A DNA stretch of 64,000 nucleotides from Duganella sp. Root1480D1 (lineage in GTDB: Bacteria; Pseudomonadota; Gammaproteobacteria; Burkholderiales; Burkholderiaceae_D): assembly GCF_001427305.1 (NCBI RefSeq), contig NZ_LMFZ01000004.1, positions 178,812 to 242,811 of the forward strand. The letters are read 5' to 3'. The notes beneath the pieces are model-generated. The model did no database searches. It saw only the letters and a list, made by a program, of their open reading frames with translations, and was not told the origin of the DNA. The position numbers and the translations under genes are program-made. How positions within the stretch are numbered: position 1 is the first letter of the stretch; every line of letters begins with the position of its first letter. Below are positions 9,125 to 17,787 of the stretch, one piece after another.

Positions 9125-10227
9125 GATTTTTAAAGAAATTCCCCACCTCCGCGCTGGCCATGGCCTGCTTCGGCCTGGCCCTGGCGCCGGCTGCCGATGC
9201 CGCCATCCACAAGCCGGCCAGGATCAAGAAAGCGCCAAAAAAACCAGCGATCGACTACAGCGGCGAGTTCGTCAACTTCGGCCAGTGGAAGGACGTGCAG
9301 CAGTTCATGGGCGATCTGGAAATGAAGCATGGCGTGCCGGTCGCCGAATCCGAGAAGCTGTTCCTTGAACTGCGCTATATCGACGCCGCGGTGCAGCTGA
9401 TGAAACCGGCGCCGCCGGGCAAGCCAAAAAACTGGCAAGCCTACAGCAGCCGCTTCATCGAACCAAAGCGCATCAATGCCGGCGTCGAATTCTGGAACGC
9501 CAACCGCGACACCCTGGCACGCGCCGAAGCGCTGTACGGCGTGCCGGCTGAAATCATCGTCGGCATTATCGGCGTGGAAACTATCTACGGCCGCGACATG
9601 GGCAGGTTCCGCGTGCTCGACGTGCTGGCCACCCTCGCCTTTTCCTATCCCCTGACACCGAACCGCGAGGCGCGCATGGAATTCTTCCGCGGCGAGCTGG
9701 AAGCGGCCATCGTGTCGGCGCGCCAGTCCGGGATCGATCCGCTGTCGCTGACTGGCTCCTATGCGGGTGCGGTCGGCATGCCGCAATTCATGCCAAGCAA
9801 TATCTACCAGTTAGGCGTCGACTTCGACGGTGACGGCAAGGTCGACCTGCGCAATTCTCCTGCCGATGCCATCGGCAGCGTCGCCAACTTCCTGGTGGCC
9901 CACGGCTGGAAGCGCGACGATCCGGCGCGGCTGGCATATCCGGCGACCGTCTCGCCCGAACGAGCCTGGGAAAAATACCTGGGCACCGGCCTGGAAGCCC
10001 AATACAGCGGCGCGGACCTGCTGGCCGCCGGCGTGCACCCCGATGCCGACCTGCCGCCCGGCTTGTACGGCCTGGTCGACCTGCAAAACGGCTCGGAACC
10101 GACCGAGTACTGGGTTGGCACTAATAACTTCTTTTCTATCACCAAGTACAACCGGAGTTATTTCTATGCCATGTCGGTAGTGGAATTCGGGCGCGCGGTA
10201 AAGCTTTCAATGAAGGAAACTTTGTAA
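9121..10227 (+). CDS. mltB: Membrane-bound or periplasmic lytic murein transglycosylase B
   Basis: A 368-residue MltB-type (SLT family 3) enzyme that cleaves the MurNAc-GlcNAc bond of peptidoglycan to give 1,6-anhydroMurNAc. The catalytic Glu is in IIGVETIYGRDMG near residue 160. Downstream are the family segments AYPLTPNREAR-like, GSYAGAVGMPQFMPS and DFDGDGKVDL, the last a candidate EF-hand-like metal loop. The N-terminus is a signal peptide without a lipobox Cys near the cleavage site, so it may be soluble. The four-base overlap with the transglutaminase gene puts a peptidoglycan enzyme directly in the MoxR-DUF58-TgpA operon. Confidence 0.93.
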   Translation: MRFLKKFPTSALAMACFGLALAPAADAAIHKPARIKKAPKKPAIDYSGEFVNFGQWKDVQQFMGDLEMKHGVPVAESEKLFLELRYIDAAVQLMKPAPPGKPKNWQAYSSRFIEPKRINAGVEFWNANRDTLARAEALYGVPAEIIVGIIGVETIYGRDMGRFRVLDVLATLAFSYPLTPNREARMEFFRGELEAAIVSARQSGIDPLSLTGSYAGAVGMPQFMPSNIYQLGVDFDGDGKVDLRNSPADAIGSVANFLVAHGWKRDDPARLAYPATVSPERAWEKYLGTGLEAQYSGADLLAAGVHPDADLPPGLYGLVDLQNGSEPTEYWVGTNNFFSITKYNRSYFYAMSVVEFGRAVKLSMKETL

Positions 10228-10473
10228 CTGCGTGTAACTTGTGTGATATACAAGAGTATAGAATTACCCTAACACAAAAATTCAGGTAGAATTCTCTCAG
10301 AATGTTGCGATAGGACAACGCGTTTCGAGAGCAATATACTATTTTTTGTTGCACGCAAGTACTGCTGACCGCTCTGTTGTACAATTGTGTATATATTATG
10401 AAACTTGTTAAACAGGAATCCGTCTCAGGATTTGGGTCGTTAGCAGGACAACTTTAGAGAAGGAACAGAAGAC
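10228..10473. other. AT-rich intergenic leader upstream of the small HTH-like gene
   Basis: These 246 bases are strikingly AT-rich compared with everything around them. They contain TATACT (10335-10340) and TATATT (10392-10397) as possible -10 boxes, but neither has a convincing -35 at 16-18 bp. No open frame of useful length and no T-tailed hairpin was found. It probably holds the promoter of the downstream gene and the 3' untranslated region of mltB. Confidence 0.4.
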
Positions 10474-10812
10474 ATGACCAACCAAGTCGGTAATGATATG
10501 AACAACGAGTCGGAAGGCGATGATCTGCTGCAGTACAATCCGAACCGTCTGCTCGACACCCTGATCGAAAACCTGCGCCTGAAGAACGATGCGGCCCTGT
10601 CGCGCGCTCTGGAGGTCGCACCGCCTGTGATTTCCAAGATCCGCCACCACCGCCTGCCGGTCGGCGCATCGCTGCTGATCCGCATGCACGAGGTTTCCGA
10701 CCTGAGCATCCGTGACCTGCGCTACCTGATGGGCGACCGCCGCAATAAGTTCCGCATCAGCGACAAGCAGTTCAAACCGAAAGAAGGCGCCGGCTCCGAA
10801 AACAAGGGCTGA
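10474..10812 (+). CDS. Small HTH-like DNA-binding protein, unknown role
   Basis: A 112-residue hydrophilic protein. Residues about 20-85 look like an XRE/Cro-type five-helix bundle: NRLLDTLIENLRL, then DAALSRALEVAPPVISKIRHH as the turn and recognition helix, then LLIRMHEVSDLSIRDLRYLMG. The C-terminal 25 residues are polar and basic. A purine-rich GAGAAGGAA precedes the ATG. It has its own long AT-rich upstream region and no partner gene, so it may be a stand-alone regulator or nucleoid-type protein. The DNA-binding call is from pattern reading only. Confidence 0.6.
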   Translation: MTNQVGNDMNNESEGDDLLQYNPNRLLDTLIENLRLKNDAALSRALEVAPPVISKIRHHRLPVGASLLIRMHEVSDLSIRDLRYLMGDRRNKFRISDKQFKPKEGAGSENKG

Positions 10813-10828
10813 TTCCAGTTCTTGCTTT

Positions 10829-10850
10829 ACCCTCCCCGCCCGGGGAGGGT
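10829..10850. repeat. Perfect GC-rich hairpin between convergent genes
   Basis: Nine-base arms ACCCTCCCC and GGGGAGGGT face each other around a four-base loop. The hairpin lies between the HTH-like gene (+) and cysM (-), where a bidirectional terminator would be expected, but neither side has a T-tract. It may stabilise mRNA 3' ends or be a copy of a dispersed palindrome. Confidence 0.5.
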
Positions 10851-10864
10851 GAGCGCCGCTGCGC

Positions 10865-11767
10865 TCAGGCCGGGAACACCCCGGTCGACAGGTAGCGGTC
10901 GCCGCGATCGCAGACGATGAACACGATCGTCGCGTTTTCCACTTGCTGCGAAATGCGCAGCGCAATCTCACAGGCACCCGCTGCCGAAATCCCGCAGAAG
11001 ATACCCTCTTCAGCAGCCAGCCGGCGCGCCATGCGTTCCGCCGCTGCCTGCGACACGTATTCCACCTGATCCACGCGCGCCTTGTCGTAAATCTTCGGCA
11101 GGTATGCTTCCGGCCATTTGCGGATACCCGGGATCGACGAGCCCTCTTCCGGCTGCGCGCCGATGATGCGCACGTTCCCGTTCTGTTCCTTCAGGTATTG
11201 CGACACGCCCATGATGGTGCCGGTGGTGCCCATGGCGGACACGAAATGCGTGACGCGGCCTTCGGTATCGCGCCAGATTTCCGGGCCAGTGCCCTCGTAG
11301 TGGGCGCGCGGGTTGTCGCCGTTGGCAAACTGGTCGAGGATGATGCCCTTGCCGTCCTTCTGCATCTGCTCGGCCAGGTCGCGCGCGTATTCCATGCCGC
11401 CGGTTTTCGGCGTCAGGATGATGTTGGCGCCGTAGGCGGCCATGCTCATGCGGCGTTCTTCGCTCAGGTTCTCCGGCATCAGCAGGATCATCTTGTAGCC
11501 GCGGATGGCTGCAGCCATGGCCAGCGCGATGCCGGTATTGCCGCTGGTCGCTTCGATCAGGGTGTCGCCCGGCTTGATCTGGCCGCGCTCTTCGGCCCGG
11601 CGCAGCATCGACATGGCGGCGCGGTCCTTGACCGAACCGGCCGGATTGTCGCCTTCCAGCTTGCCCAGGATGATATTGCCGCGCGTGGCCGCTTCTGCGC
11701 CGGGGATGCGTACCAACTGCACCAGCGGCGTGTTACCGATGGTATCGGCGATTGTTTTGTATCCCAT
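10865..11767 (-). CDS. cysM: Cysteine synthase B (O-acetylserine sulfhydrylase B)
   Basis: A 300-residue fold-type II PLP enzyme that makes cysteine (or S-sulfocysteine) from O-acetylserine and sulfide (or thiosulfate). Visible are GNTPLVQL near residue 12, the PLP Lys in NPAGSVKDRAA near 44, the substrate loop TSGNTGIA and the PLP phosphate loop GTTGT near 178. The start MGYKTIADTIGN is preferred over an upstream ATG because AGGAA stands just before it and it matches the usual family N-terminus. It lies 23 bp downstream of the GNAT gene and is probably co-transcribed. Confidence 0.93.
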   Translation of the reverse strand: MGYKTIADTIGNTPLVQLVRIPGAEAATRGNIILGKLEGDNPAGSVKDRAAMSMLRRAEERGQIKPGDTLIEATSGNTGIALAMAAAIRGYKMILLMPENLSEERRMSMAAYGANIILTPKTGGMEYARDLAEQMQKDGKGIILDQFANGDNPRAHYEGTGPEIWRDTEGRVTHFVSAMGTTGTIMGVSQYLKEQNGNVRIIGAQPEEGSSIPGIRKWPEAYLPKIYDKARVDQVEYVSQAAAERMARRLAAEEGIFCGISAAGACEIALRISQQVENATIVFIVCDRGDRYLSTGVFPA

Positions 11768-11790
11768 GGTTCCTGCTATGTATTGTTCTG

Positions 11791-12351
11791 TCAAACGGCC
11801 ATTTTATCCGCTTCGGCGGCGAGGTGCAGGGACATGAAGACATAGCCCAGGCTTTCGCCGTCAATCCGGAACAGGTCCGCAATCTCGCCAGTCTGCACGA
11901 AACCGCACTTCCGGTACAGTCCACGGGCCGGCGCATTGCCCGCCAGGACCTCCAGGTCCACCCATTCCAGGCCCTGTTCACGCGCCCAGCCGGCTGCCGT
12001 GTTCACCAGTGCAGCGCCAAGCCCGCTGCGGCGCGCAGCGCGGTGCACGCCCATGCCTAGCAGGCAGCGATGGCGCGCCGTCGCCTCGGGCCGCGAACGC
12101 AAGTCGATGTGGCCGATGATTTCCCCTTCGCGCAGCGCGACCCAGACCCGGCGCCAGCCTTGCTGGCCGAAGCTGGCCTGCAGGCCGGTACTGAAACCGT
12201 TCACCTTCTCCGGCGGGAAGCCGGCGCTGGTGCGCGACATAGGCTGGAACAATGGAGCACCATCGCGTCCATTATCAAGCAGGTGGTCGTTCAGGTAATG
12301 AAAGAAGGCGGCCAATTCTTCTGCTTGCAGCGGCCGGATTGTAAAGGTCAT
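11791..12351 (-). CDS. GNAT family N-acetyltransferase
   Basis: A 186-residue acetyltransferase. The acetyl-CoA binding loop is seen as RRSGLGAALV (about residues 109-118), preceded by GMGVHRAA and followed by LEVLAGNAPARGLYRKCGF, the typical motif-B segment. It is first in a two-gene unit with cysM. The acceptor is unknown; co-transcription with cysteine synthase hints at a small-molecule or amino acid target but proves nothing. Confidence 0.85.
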   Translation of the reverse strand: MTFTIRPLQAEELAAFFHYLNDHLLDNGRDGAPLFQPMSRTSAGFPPEKVNGFSTGLQASFGQQGWRRVWVALREGEIIGHIDLRSRPEATARHRCLLGMGVHRAARRSGLGAALVNTAAGWAREQGLEWVDLEVLAGNAPARGLYRKCGFVQTGEIADLFRIDGESLGYVFMSLHLAAEADKMAV

Positions 12352-12416
12352 GGTAAATCATAGCAGGCCGGGGTAATTGCATTAAACTACATGCATTAAC
12401 AGAGGAGCCTTTCCCC

Positions 12417-14132
12417 ATGAGCGACACTGAAGTCATCTCCACGCCGTCCACCTTGGAGAGCCGGCGGCACCAGGTCAATCCGGTGCTGACCGAGCAGGAA
12501 ATCAAGCGCCTGCACCGTTTCGGCACGGTGCGCCAGTATGCGCGCGGCGTGCGCATCCTCGAAGCGGGCCACACCTGCTTCGGCTTGATCATCGGGCTGA
12601 AAGGCACGATCACGATCTGCAAATACGATGGGCTTGGCAATTCCGAATTCCTGACCGAGCACGGTCCCGGCGAATTCACTGCCGAGGTCTCGCAGCTGTC
12701 GGGCCGCCCGTCCCTGGTCAACGCCACCGCCAAGGACGATGTCGAAGTGCTGGAAGTGACGCCGGAAAACCTGCGCGCACTGGTGATCGCGGAGGCGGAA
12801 CTGGGCGAGCGCATCGTGCGTGCCCTGATCCTGCGCCGCGTCGGCCTGCTGGAGACGGAGGGCGGTGGCCTGGTGCTGGTGTCCCCGGCCGGCAACGCAG
12901 CCCTGTTCCACCTGCGCAGCTTCTTGAGCAGCAACGGCTATCCTTACCGCATCCTCGATCCCAAAGATGACGAGCAGGCACGCGCCCTGTGCGAGTACTA
13001 CGAGCCGGGCCCGGACGACTGGCCGCTGGTGGTGTGCCCGGACGGCGTGGTGAAAAAGAACCCGAGCAATGCCGAAGTTGGCTACTGCATTGGCCTGCTG
13101 CCCGACATCGATACCGAAAAACTGTGGGACGTGGTGGTGGTCGGCGCCGGGCCTGCCGGCCTGGCGACCTCGGTGTATGCCGGTTCGGAAGGCTTGTCGG
13201 TGCTGGCACTGGAGCAGCGCGCCTTTGGCGGCCAGGCTGCGGCCAGCGCGCGCATCGAGAACTACCTTGGCTTCCCGACCGGCATTTCCGGCGGAGCGCT
13301 TGCCGGCCGCGCCTTCGTGCAAGCGCAGAAGTTCGGCGTGGAAGTCGCGATTCCAGCGCCAGCTACCCGCCTGCTGTGCGACAGCTGGCCGCTGCGCGTG
13401 GAAATCGCCGGCGGCCAAGTGGTGCGCGCCAAGACCGTGGTGCTGGCCAGCGGCGCGCGCTACAAGCGCCCTGCCCTCGACAATATCGGCGAATTCGAAG
13501 GCCGCGGTATCTATTTCTGGGCCTCGCCGATCGAGGCCAAGCTGTGCAAGTCGGAAGAAGTGGTGCTGGTTGGCGGCGGCAATTCCGCCGGCCAGGCAGC
13601 TGTCTTCCTGTCGGGCCACGCCTCCAAGGTGCATATGGTGATCCGCGGTGACGGCCTGAAAGCCACCATGTCGACCTACCTGATCGACCGCATCAAGGCC
13701 ACCCCGAACATCGAACTGCACACGCACACCGAAATCGTCTCGCTGGACGGCAATGACGACGGGCTGTCGCGCGTCACCTTCCGCTGCAAGGACACCGGCA
13801 CTATCGATAGCTGCGACGTCTGCCGCCTGTTCCTGTTCATCGGCGCCGACCCGAACACGGCCTGGCTGGCCGATTGCGGCGTGGAGGTCGATGCGCAAGG
13901 CTTCATCCGCACCGGCTTTGACGCCATCAAGGACCAGTGCCGCGCCAAGATGACGCTGGCAGATGCCCCGCAACGCGCACCATTGGAAACCAGCGTGCCG
14001 GGCGTGTTTGCGATCGGCGACGTGCGCTCAGGTTCCACCAAGCGCGTAGCCGCAGGTGTCGGCGAAGGCGCGGCCGTGGTATCGCAGATCCACGCCTTTC
14101 TGGCCAACCTGCCGGTAGAGGCGAAGGCCTAG
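12417..14132 (+). CDS. Cyclic-nucleotide-binding domain fused to thioredoxin-reductase-like flavoprotein
   Basis: A 571-residue three-part protein. Residues about 25-140 form a CRP-type cyclic-nucleotide-binding fold. Residues about 150-225 look like a glutaredoxin/thioredoxin-like fold. Residues about 236-565 are a two-dinucleotide-domain flavoprotein like TrxB, with FAD loop VVVGAGPAGLA (241-251), NAD(P)H loop VLVGGGNSAGQA and FAD segment GVFAIGDVR. Where TrxB has the redox CATC pair, this protein reads FWASPIEA, so the disulfide is absent. It likely oxidises NAD(P)H under control of a ligand on the N-terminal domain. AGAGGAG precedes the ATG. It stands alone. Confidence 0.88.
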   Translation: MSDTEVISTPSTLESRRHQVNPVLTEQEIKRLHRFGTVRQYARGVRILEAGHTCFGLIIGLKGTITICKYDGLGNSEFLTEHGPGEFTAEVSQLSGRPSLVNATAKDDVEVLEVTPENLRALVIAEAELGERIVRALILRRVGLLETEGGGLVLVSPAGNAALFHLRSFLSSNGYPYRILDPKDDEQARALCEYYEPGPDDWPLVVCPDGVVKKNPSNAEVGYCIGLLPDIDTEKLWDVVVVGAGPAGLATSVYAGSEGLSVLALEQRAFGGQAAASARIENYLGFPTGISGGALAGRAFVQAQKFGVEVAIPAPATRLLCDSWPLRVEIAGGQVVRAKTVVLASGARYKRPALDNIGEFEGRGIYFWASPIEAKLCKSEEVVLVGGGNSAGQAAVFLSGHASKVHMVIRGDGLKATMSTYLIDRIKATPNIELHTHTEIVSLDGNDDGLSRVTFRCKDTGTIDSCDVCRLFLFIGADPNTAWLADCGVEVDAQGFIRTGFDAIKDQCRAKMTLADAPQRAPLETSVPGVFAIGDVRSGSTKRVAAGVGEGAAVVSQIHAFLANLPVEAKA

Positions 14133-15910
14133 GCACTGCCACGTGCCGCCGGCAGCAGCACGGTATCGGCATACTTCCATTGCTCTGGCGTTCCGCCCGT
14201 ATCACCTCGCAGGAGTTCTCTCAGGGCAGGATCAATCTCTGCAAGCGCATCTCCCGAAGCGCTTGCAGCTTTGCCTGAGTCTTTCCATGCTTCGATGCCT
14301 GTTCGCTGCCTTGACGGAAGCGCTTTGACGGCTTCTCGAACGAACATGCACGTCATCCAGGGCGCGAATTTTTCCTCACTATGATCGATTTGCCGGGCGA
14401 CCCGCCGCAGGATCAGCCAAGCCTGACGCAGGCGCCAAAGCGCCCGCGGATTGGTTAGCCTTGTTTTCGCCGCCAATTCACTAAAAAGTCGAACCTCATC
14501 CTGGCTGACCAACGCAATCTCGCCTCCGCCTGGCCTGTCTGTTTGTTCGGGCTCGTCCCGTTCAGGCGGATGCCAGTGTCCCCCGATTCCAGGACCAGTT
14601 CCAAACATTCCACCTTCGATAAAGAGCCGCGTATTGCTCGGCGAAATGGGCGTCAATGAGATTGAAACGTTAAACACTTTTGCCAAGTAGTCGCGCGCCA
14701 CCATGGCGGGTTCGCGGTCAGCCGCTTTGAATTGCTCGAAATGCGTTTCAACGGCAGGAAATGCGATGCGATCATCCATTGCAACCAAAGTGACCACTCG
14801 CGGCAAGCTCGTAACGAGGCGGACCGCATCAAGCATCTGCTTGATGGTCGCTGTACTGCAGCGATCCAGGTCATCTACCACTATCAGCAAGTATTCTCCT
14901 TTGCCAGGATCACTTCCTCCTTCGATACGAAGTTCGATAAGGTTCTGAAGCGAAGTACGCATGTCATGGAAAGACCCCAGCTTCGACGAATAGTCCGGCA
15001 AGCCGAACATCCCCTCCCCGTCGGCCGTTGCCAGCCGCTTGGCCCATATCACCAGATTGCCGCCAACGAACTTATTGACAGAAGCGACGGCAGCCCAGGC
15101 AATCGCAATAGTGGAGATCAAAGTCTTGACCGCAGCCGACAGATCGAGCTGGCTAAAAAGAAGAACAAACAAAACCACCAACAATGATTGGTGGGATACG
15201 AATGGACGCATCCACTGCAGGAAAGTGCCCATCTTGCTGTTGATATGCGTTCGTTCAGCGGCCAAGGCATCAAAGATGTGCCTGCGCTGTTTTGCCGACA
15301 GCTTCAGTGCTAATCGCCACATGTCCGACAGGCCCAATCCGGCAGTCAAATGCTCAACGATCGATTGGGCCAGTGCAGCCGCAATGTTCTCAGACTTCTC
15401 GTGTTCCCAGGCATTGAAATCAACTATCCTGACTGTGGGCTTGGCTGCAATTTCCCATCCCAATGCCGCCTTCACAAAACCGATCTGCGAAGTCTTGCCG
15501 CTCCCCCATTCCCCGAATAATGCAATGGTCAACGGATCAGTGGTCGAACGCTCGCGTATCAGATCCACTAGCGAATCGGTAATTGCCTGGCGGGCGAACG
15601 CGTCATGCTGCGCGACGCGCTCCACTTTGGTTTGCCCTTGTCCCGCGTCCGCCAACCAGGCCCCCGACGGCACCTCATTGCCGGGTGCTTCAGGGCTACT
15701 CTCCTGACGGAACGCCGTCTTTGAGGCGCGGGTTCTTGCCGCCCGCTTTTTGGGCGCGGCGCCGCTGTCGCCGTGAATGTCTAAACCGAGGTTCGGCAAA
15801 TTCGTATTGGACGATCCGCGTGGGGCTTCGGCTTGCCCGAAACCTTCAAACAAACTTGTCGAGGACGAAGCAGTACTTGAAAAAGGCCAGGATTGGCTTT
15901 GGCTATCCAT
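14129..15910 (-). CDS. KAP family P-loop NTPase with two membrane segments
   Basis: A 593-residue protein. The first 90 residues are low-complexity and basic. The KAP NTPase follows: Walker A GEWGSGKT (133-140), FNAWEHEKSE (165-174, the KAP FxxW motif), two hydrophobic segments inserted at about 241-258 and 262-285, then Walker B LLIVVDDLDRC (341-351). KAP NTPases are sporadic, membrane-associated and in some cases belong to defence or exclusion systems. ATG 15910 has a strong AGGAGG; an earlier ATG is not needed. Base composition is visibly lower in GC than both neighbours, suggesting transfer. No partner gene is present. Confidence 0.85.
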   Translation of the reverse strand: MDSQSQSWPFSSTASSSTSLFEGFGQAEAPRGSSNTNLPNLGLDIHGDSGAAPKKRAARTRASKTAFRQESSPEAPGNEVPSGAWLADAGQGQTKVERVAQHDAFARQAITDSLVDLIRERSTTDPLTIALFGEWGSGKTSQIGFVKAALGWEIAAKPTVRIVDFNAWEHEKSENIAAALAQSIVEHLTAGLGLSDMWRLALKLSAKQRRHIFDALAAERTHINSKMGTFLQWMRPFVSHQSLLVVLFVLLFSQLDLSAAVKTLISTIAIAWAAVASVNKFVGGNLVIWAKRLATADGEGMFGLPDYSSKLGSFHDMRTSLQNLIELRIEGGSDPGKGEYLLIVVDDLDRCSTATIKQMLDAVRLVTSLPRVVTLVAMDDRIAFPAVETHFEQFKAADREPAMVARDYLAKVFNVSISLTPISPSNTRLFIEGGMFGTGPGIGGHWHPPERDEPEQTDRPGGGEIALVSQDEVRLFSELAAKTRLTNPRALWRLRQAWLILRRVARQIDHSEEKFAPWMTCMFVREAVKALPSRQRTGIEAWKDSGKAASASGDALAEIDPALRELLRGDTGGTPEQWKYADTVLLPAARGSA

Positions 15911-15973
15911 ATGCAACCTCCTTCGTGCGCTTATGCTCCCAATCAAGGCATTCAGGATACTCCAGTCGCGCCC

Positions 15974-16732
15974 TTACATCCCTTTGAATCGGTGCTGGAA
16001 GCGCTGGCTGACCGGCAGCCGAACGGCATGCCCACGCAAGCTAAGCCACATTGCGTTGTCGCCGTCGCGCACGGCAGCTGCAATGCGCTTCACCGCTACC
16101 ACATAGCTGCGGTGCACCTGCCAGAATCCCGCGCCGTCCAGCGTTTCCGCCAGTTGCTTGAGCGGCATGCGGATGTGCGCTTCCAGTCCCTGCGCCACCA
16201 CACGCGTGTACTTGTCTTCAGCCACGAAGTACAGGATGTCGGACAGGTCGATGAAATGCACCGTCTGGCCAACCGATGCCTGTATCCACGACGGTGGCTG
16301 CGCCTGCGACGCGGGCGCAGCGCTTGCCGCGCGCACGCCGGCAGCGAGGCCCTGCAAGTCCGGCGGCGGCAGCAGCATGCGCTCGCGCAGCCGTTGCACT
16401 GTGCGGGCCAGCCGCGCCGCGTCGATTGGCTTGAGCAGGTAATCGTGCGCACCCTGTTCGAATGCGGCCAATGCATGTTCGTTGTACGCCGTTACGAAGA
16501 CCACATGGGTGCGCGACCCGAATGTTGCTGCCAGCTGCAAGCCGTCCAGCCCGGGCATGCGGATATCCAGGAAAGCCACGTCCGGCGCCAGCTCGCGTGC
16601 CAGCCGCAGCGCCTCGAAGCCGTCCGCCGCATCGGGCAGCAGTTCGGCCTCCGGCCATAGTGCTGCGAACAATTCGCGCAGCTCCGCCCGCAGCAGCGGC
16701 TCGTCATCGGCGACCAGGATGCGAGGCTTCAT
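15974..16732 (-). CDS. LytTR family response regulator
   Basis: A 252-residue regulator. The receiver domain (about 1-120) has acidic pocket VADDEP, phospho-acceptor Asp in FLDIRMPG near residue 56, VTAYNEHA and the switch Lys in YLLKPID. After a linker, a LytTR DNA-binding domain (about 150-250) carries FVAEDKYTRVVAQG and WQVHRSYVVAVKRI. Its ATG lies in an ATGA overlap with the sensor kinase stop. LytTR regulators bind direct repeats and often control envelope, biofilm or exoproduct genes; the target is unknown here. Confidence 0.93.
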   Translation of the reverse strand: MKPRILVADDEPLLRAELRELFAALWPEAELLPDAADGFEALRLARELAPDVAFLDIRMPGLDGLQLAATFGSRTHVVFVTAYNEHALAAFEQGAHDYLLKPIDAARLARTVQRLRERMLLPPPDLQGLAAGVRAASAAPASQAQPPSWIQASVGQTVHFIDLSDILYFVAEDKYTRVVAQGLEAHIRMPLKQLAETLDGAGFWQVHRSYVVAVKRIAAAVRDGDNAMWLSLRGHAVRLPVSQRFQHRFKGM

Positions 16733-17787
16733 GCGCGGGCCTCCATTGGCAGCAGCAGTTCGGCTTCAGTCGCGCCATCTGCCGCCCGGCGCAACTCGAA
16801 CGTAGCCTGCCCGCCATAAAGCGCCTGCAGCCGCTCACGCACGTTGCGCAGGCCGACACCGCTGCCCAGCAGCGTTGCGCCCTGGCTTTGCTGCAAGCCC
16901 GCGCCATCGTCGCGCACGACAATGCCCAGCCGGCCGTCGCCGCGCATCGCTGCCGCGACACTCACGCATACGGTGCCCGGTTTCGGTTCCACCCCGTGCT
17001 GCAACGCGTTTTCCACCAGGGACATCAACATCATCGGCGGGACCTGCAGCTCGCCCAGCCCTTGCGGGCAATCGATCCTGGTCGACAGGCGCGCGCCGAA
17101 ACGGATTTCCATCAGCGCCAGATAATGGCCCGCCAATTCGCACTCCCGGGCCAGCGTGGACGACGATGTACGCATGTCCGGCAACGCCGTGCGCAAGTAG
17201 GCGATCAAATGATCCAGCATTTCCACTGCCCGCTCCGGAGCGTGGCGTGCCAGGTAGCGGGTATTGGCCAAAGTGTTGTACAGAAAGTGCGGCTCGACCT
17301 GTGCCTGCAGCGATTTCAATTCAGCTTGTACGGCAGCCCGCTGCAGCTCCGACAGTTGAAGCGCGCGTGCTTCCCGATTGGCCATCAACAATGGAATGCC
17401 AAGCATCAGCGCATTGAACACCAGGGCGCTGCTGAACATCTGCGCAGACGTCAATGCCGCCATGCGCTGCAACTGCGCCGCCTGCCCATATGCCAGCGTC
17501 GCGACGCACGCAGAGGCGAGCAGCGCCAAAGCCAGCCCCGCCCAGCAGAAGGCCCAGCCGGCATGGCGCGGCATCAGCCGCCGTATCGCCCCGGCAGCAA
17601 GTTGCGCACAGATGACGCCCAGCACCAGGCTGCCGAACAAGGCAGCCCTGGCCCAGCTGCCACTCCAGAGGCAGATCGCCAGCACCAATCCGCCGCACAC
17701 GGCACTGGTTGCCCAGTCCCGCAAGCTGGGGGATGAGATGCGCCGCAAGGCCGGCCCCGGGCCATAAGGTGCTGGCGTATGCTTCAT
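16729..17787 (-). CDS. LytS/YehU-type sensor histidine kinase
   Basis: A 352-residue kinase with about four membrane segments in the first 145 residues and a His_kinase domain of the LytS type. The phospho-accepting His is in VEPHFLYNTL near residue 166. N-box MMLMSLVENALQHGVEP is near 245-260 and the G-box is DDGAGL with GSGVGLRNVRERL. ATG 17787 overlaps the upstream gene stop as TGATG; a GTG three bases earlier is possible. It pairs with the LytTR regulator downstream. The sensing part is the membrane domain only, so the signal may be in or near the membrane. Confidence 0.93.
   Translation of the reverse strand: MKHTPAPYGPGPALRRISSPSLRDWATSAVCGGLVLAICLWSGSWARAALFGSLVLGVICAQLAAGAIRRLMPRHAGWAFCWAGLALALLASACVATLAYGQAAQLQRMAALTSAQMFSSALVFNALMLGIPLLMANREARALQLSELQRAAVQAELKSLQAQVEPHFLYNTLANTRYLARHAPERAVEMLDHLIAYLRTALPDMRTSSSTLARECELAGHYLALMEIRFGARLSTRIDCPQGLGELQVPPMMLMSLVENALQHGVEPKPGTVCVSVAAAMRGDGRLGIVVRDDGAGLQQSQGATLLGSGVGLRNVRERLQALYGGQATFELRRAADGATEAELLLPMEARA

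Noticed and set aside
10829..10850. Perfect hairpin as a rho-independent terminator
   Set aside because: No T-tract on either strand, so it was listed as a hairpin repeat rather than a terminator.
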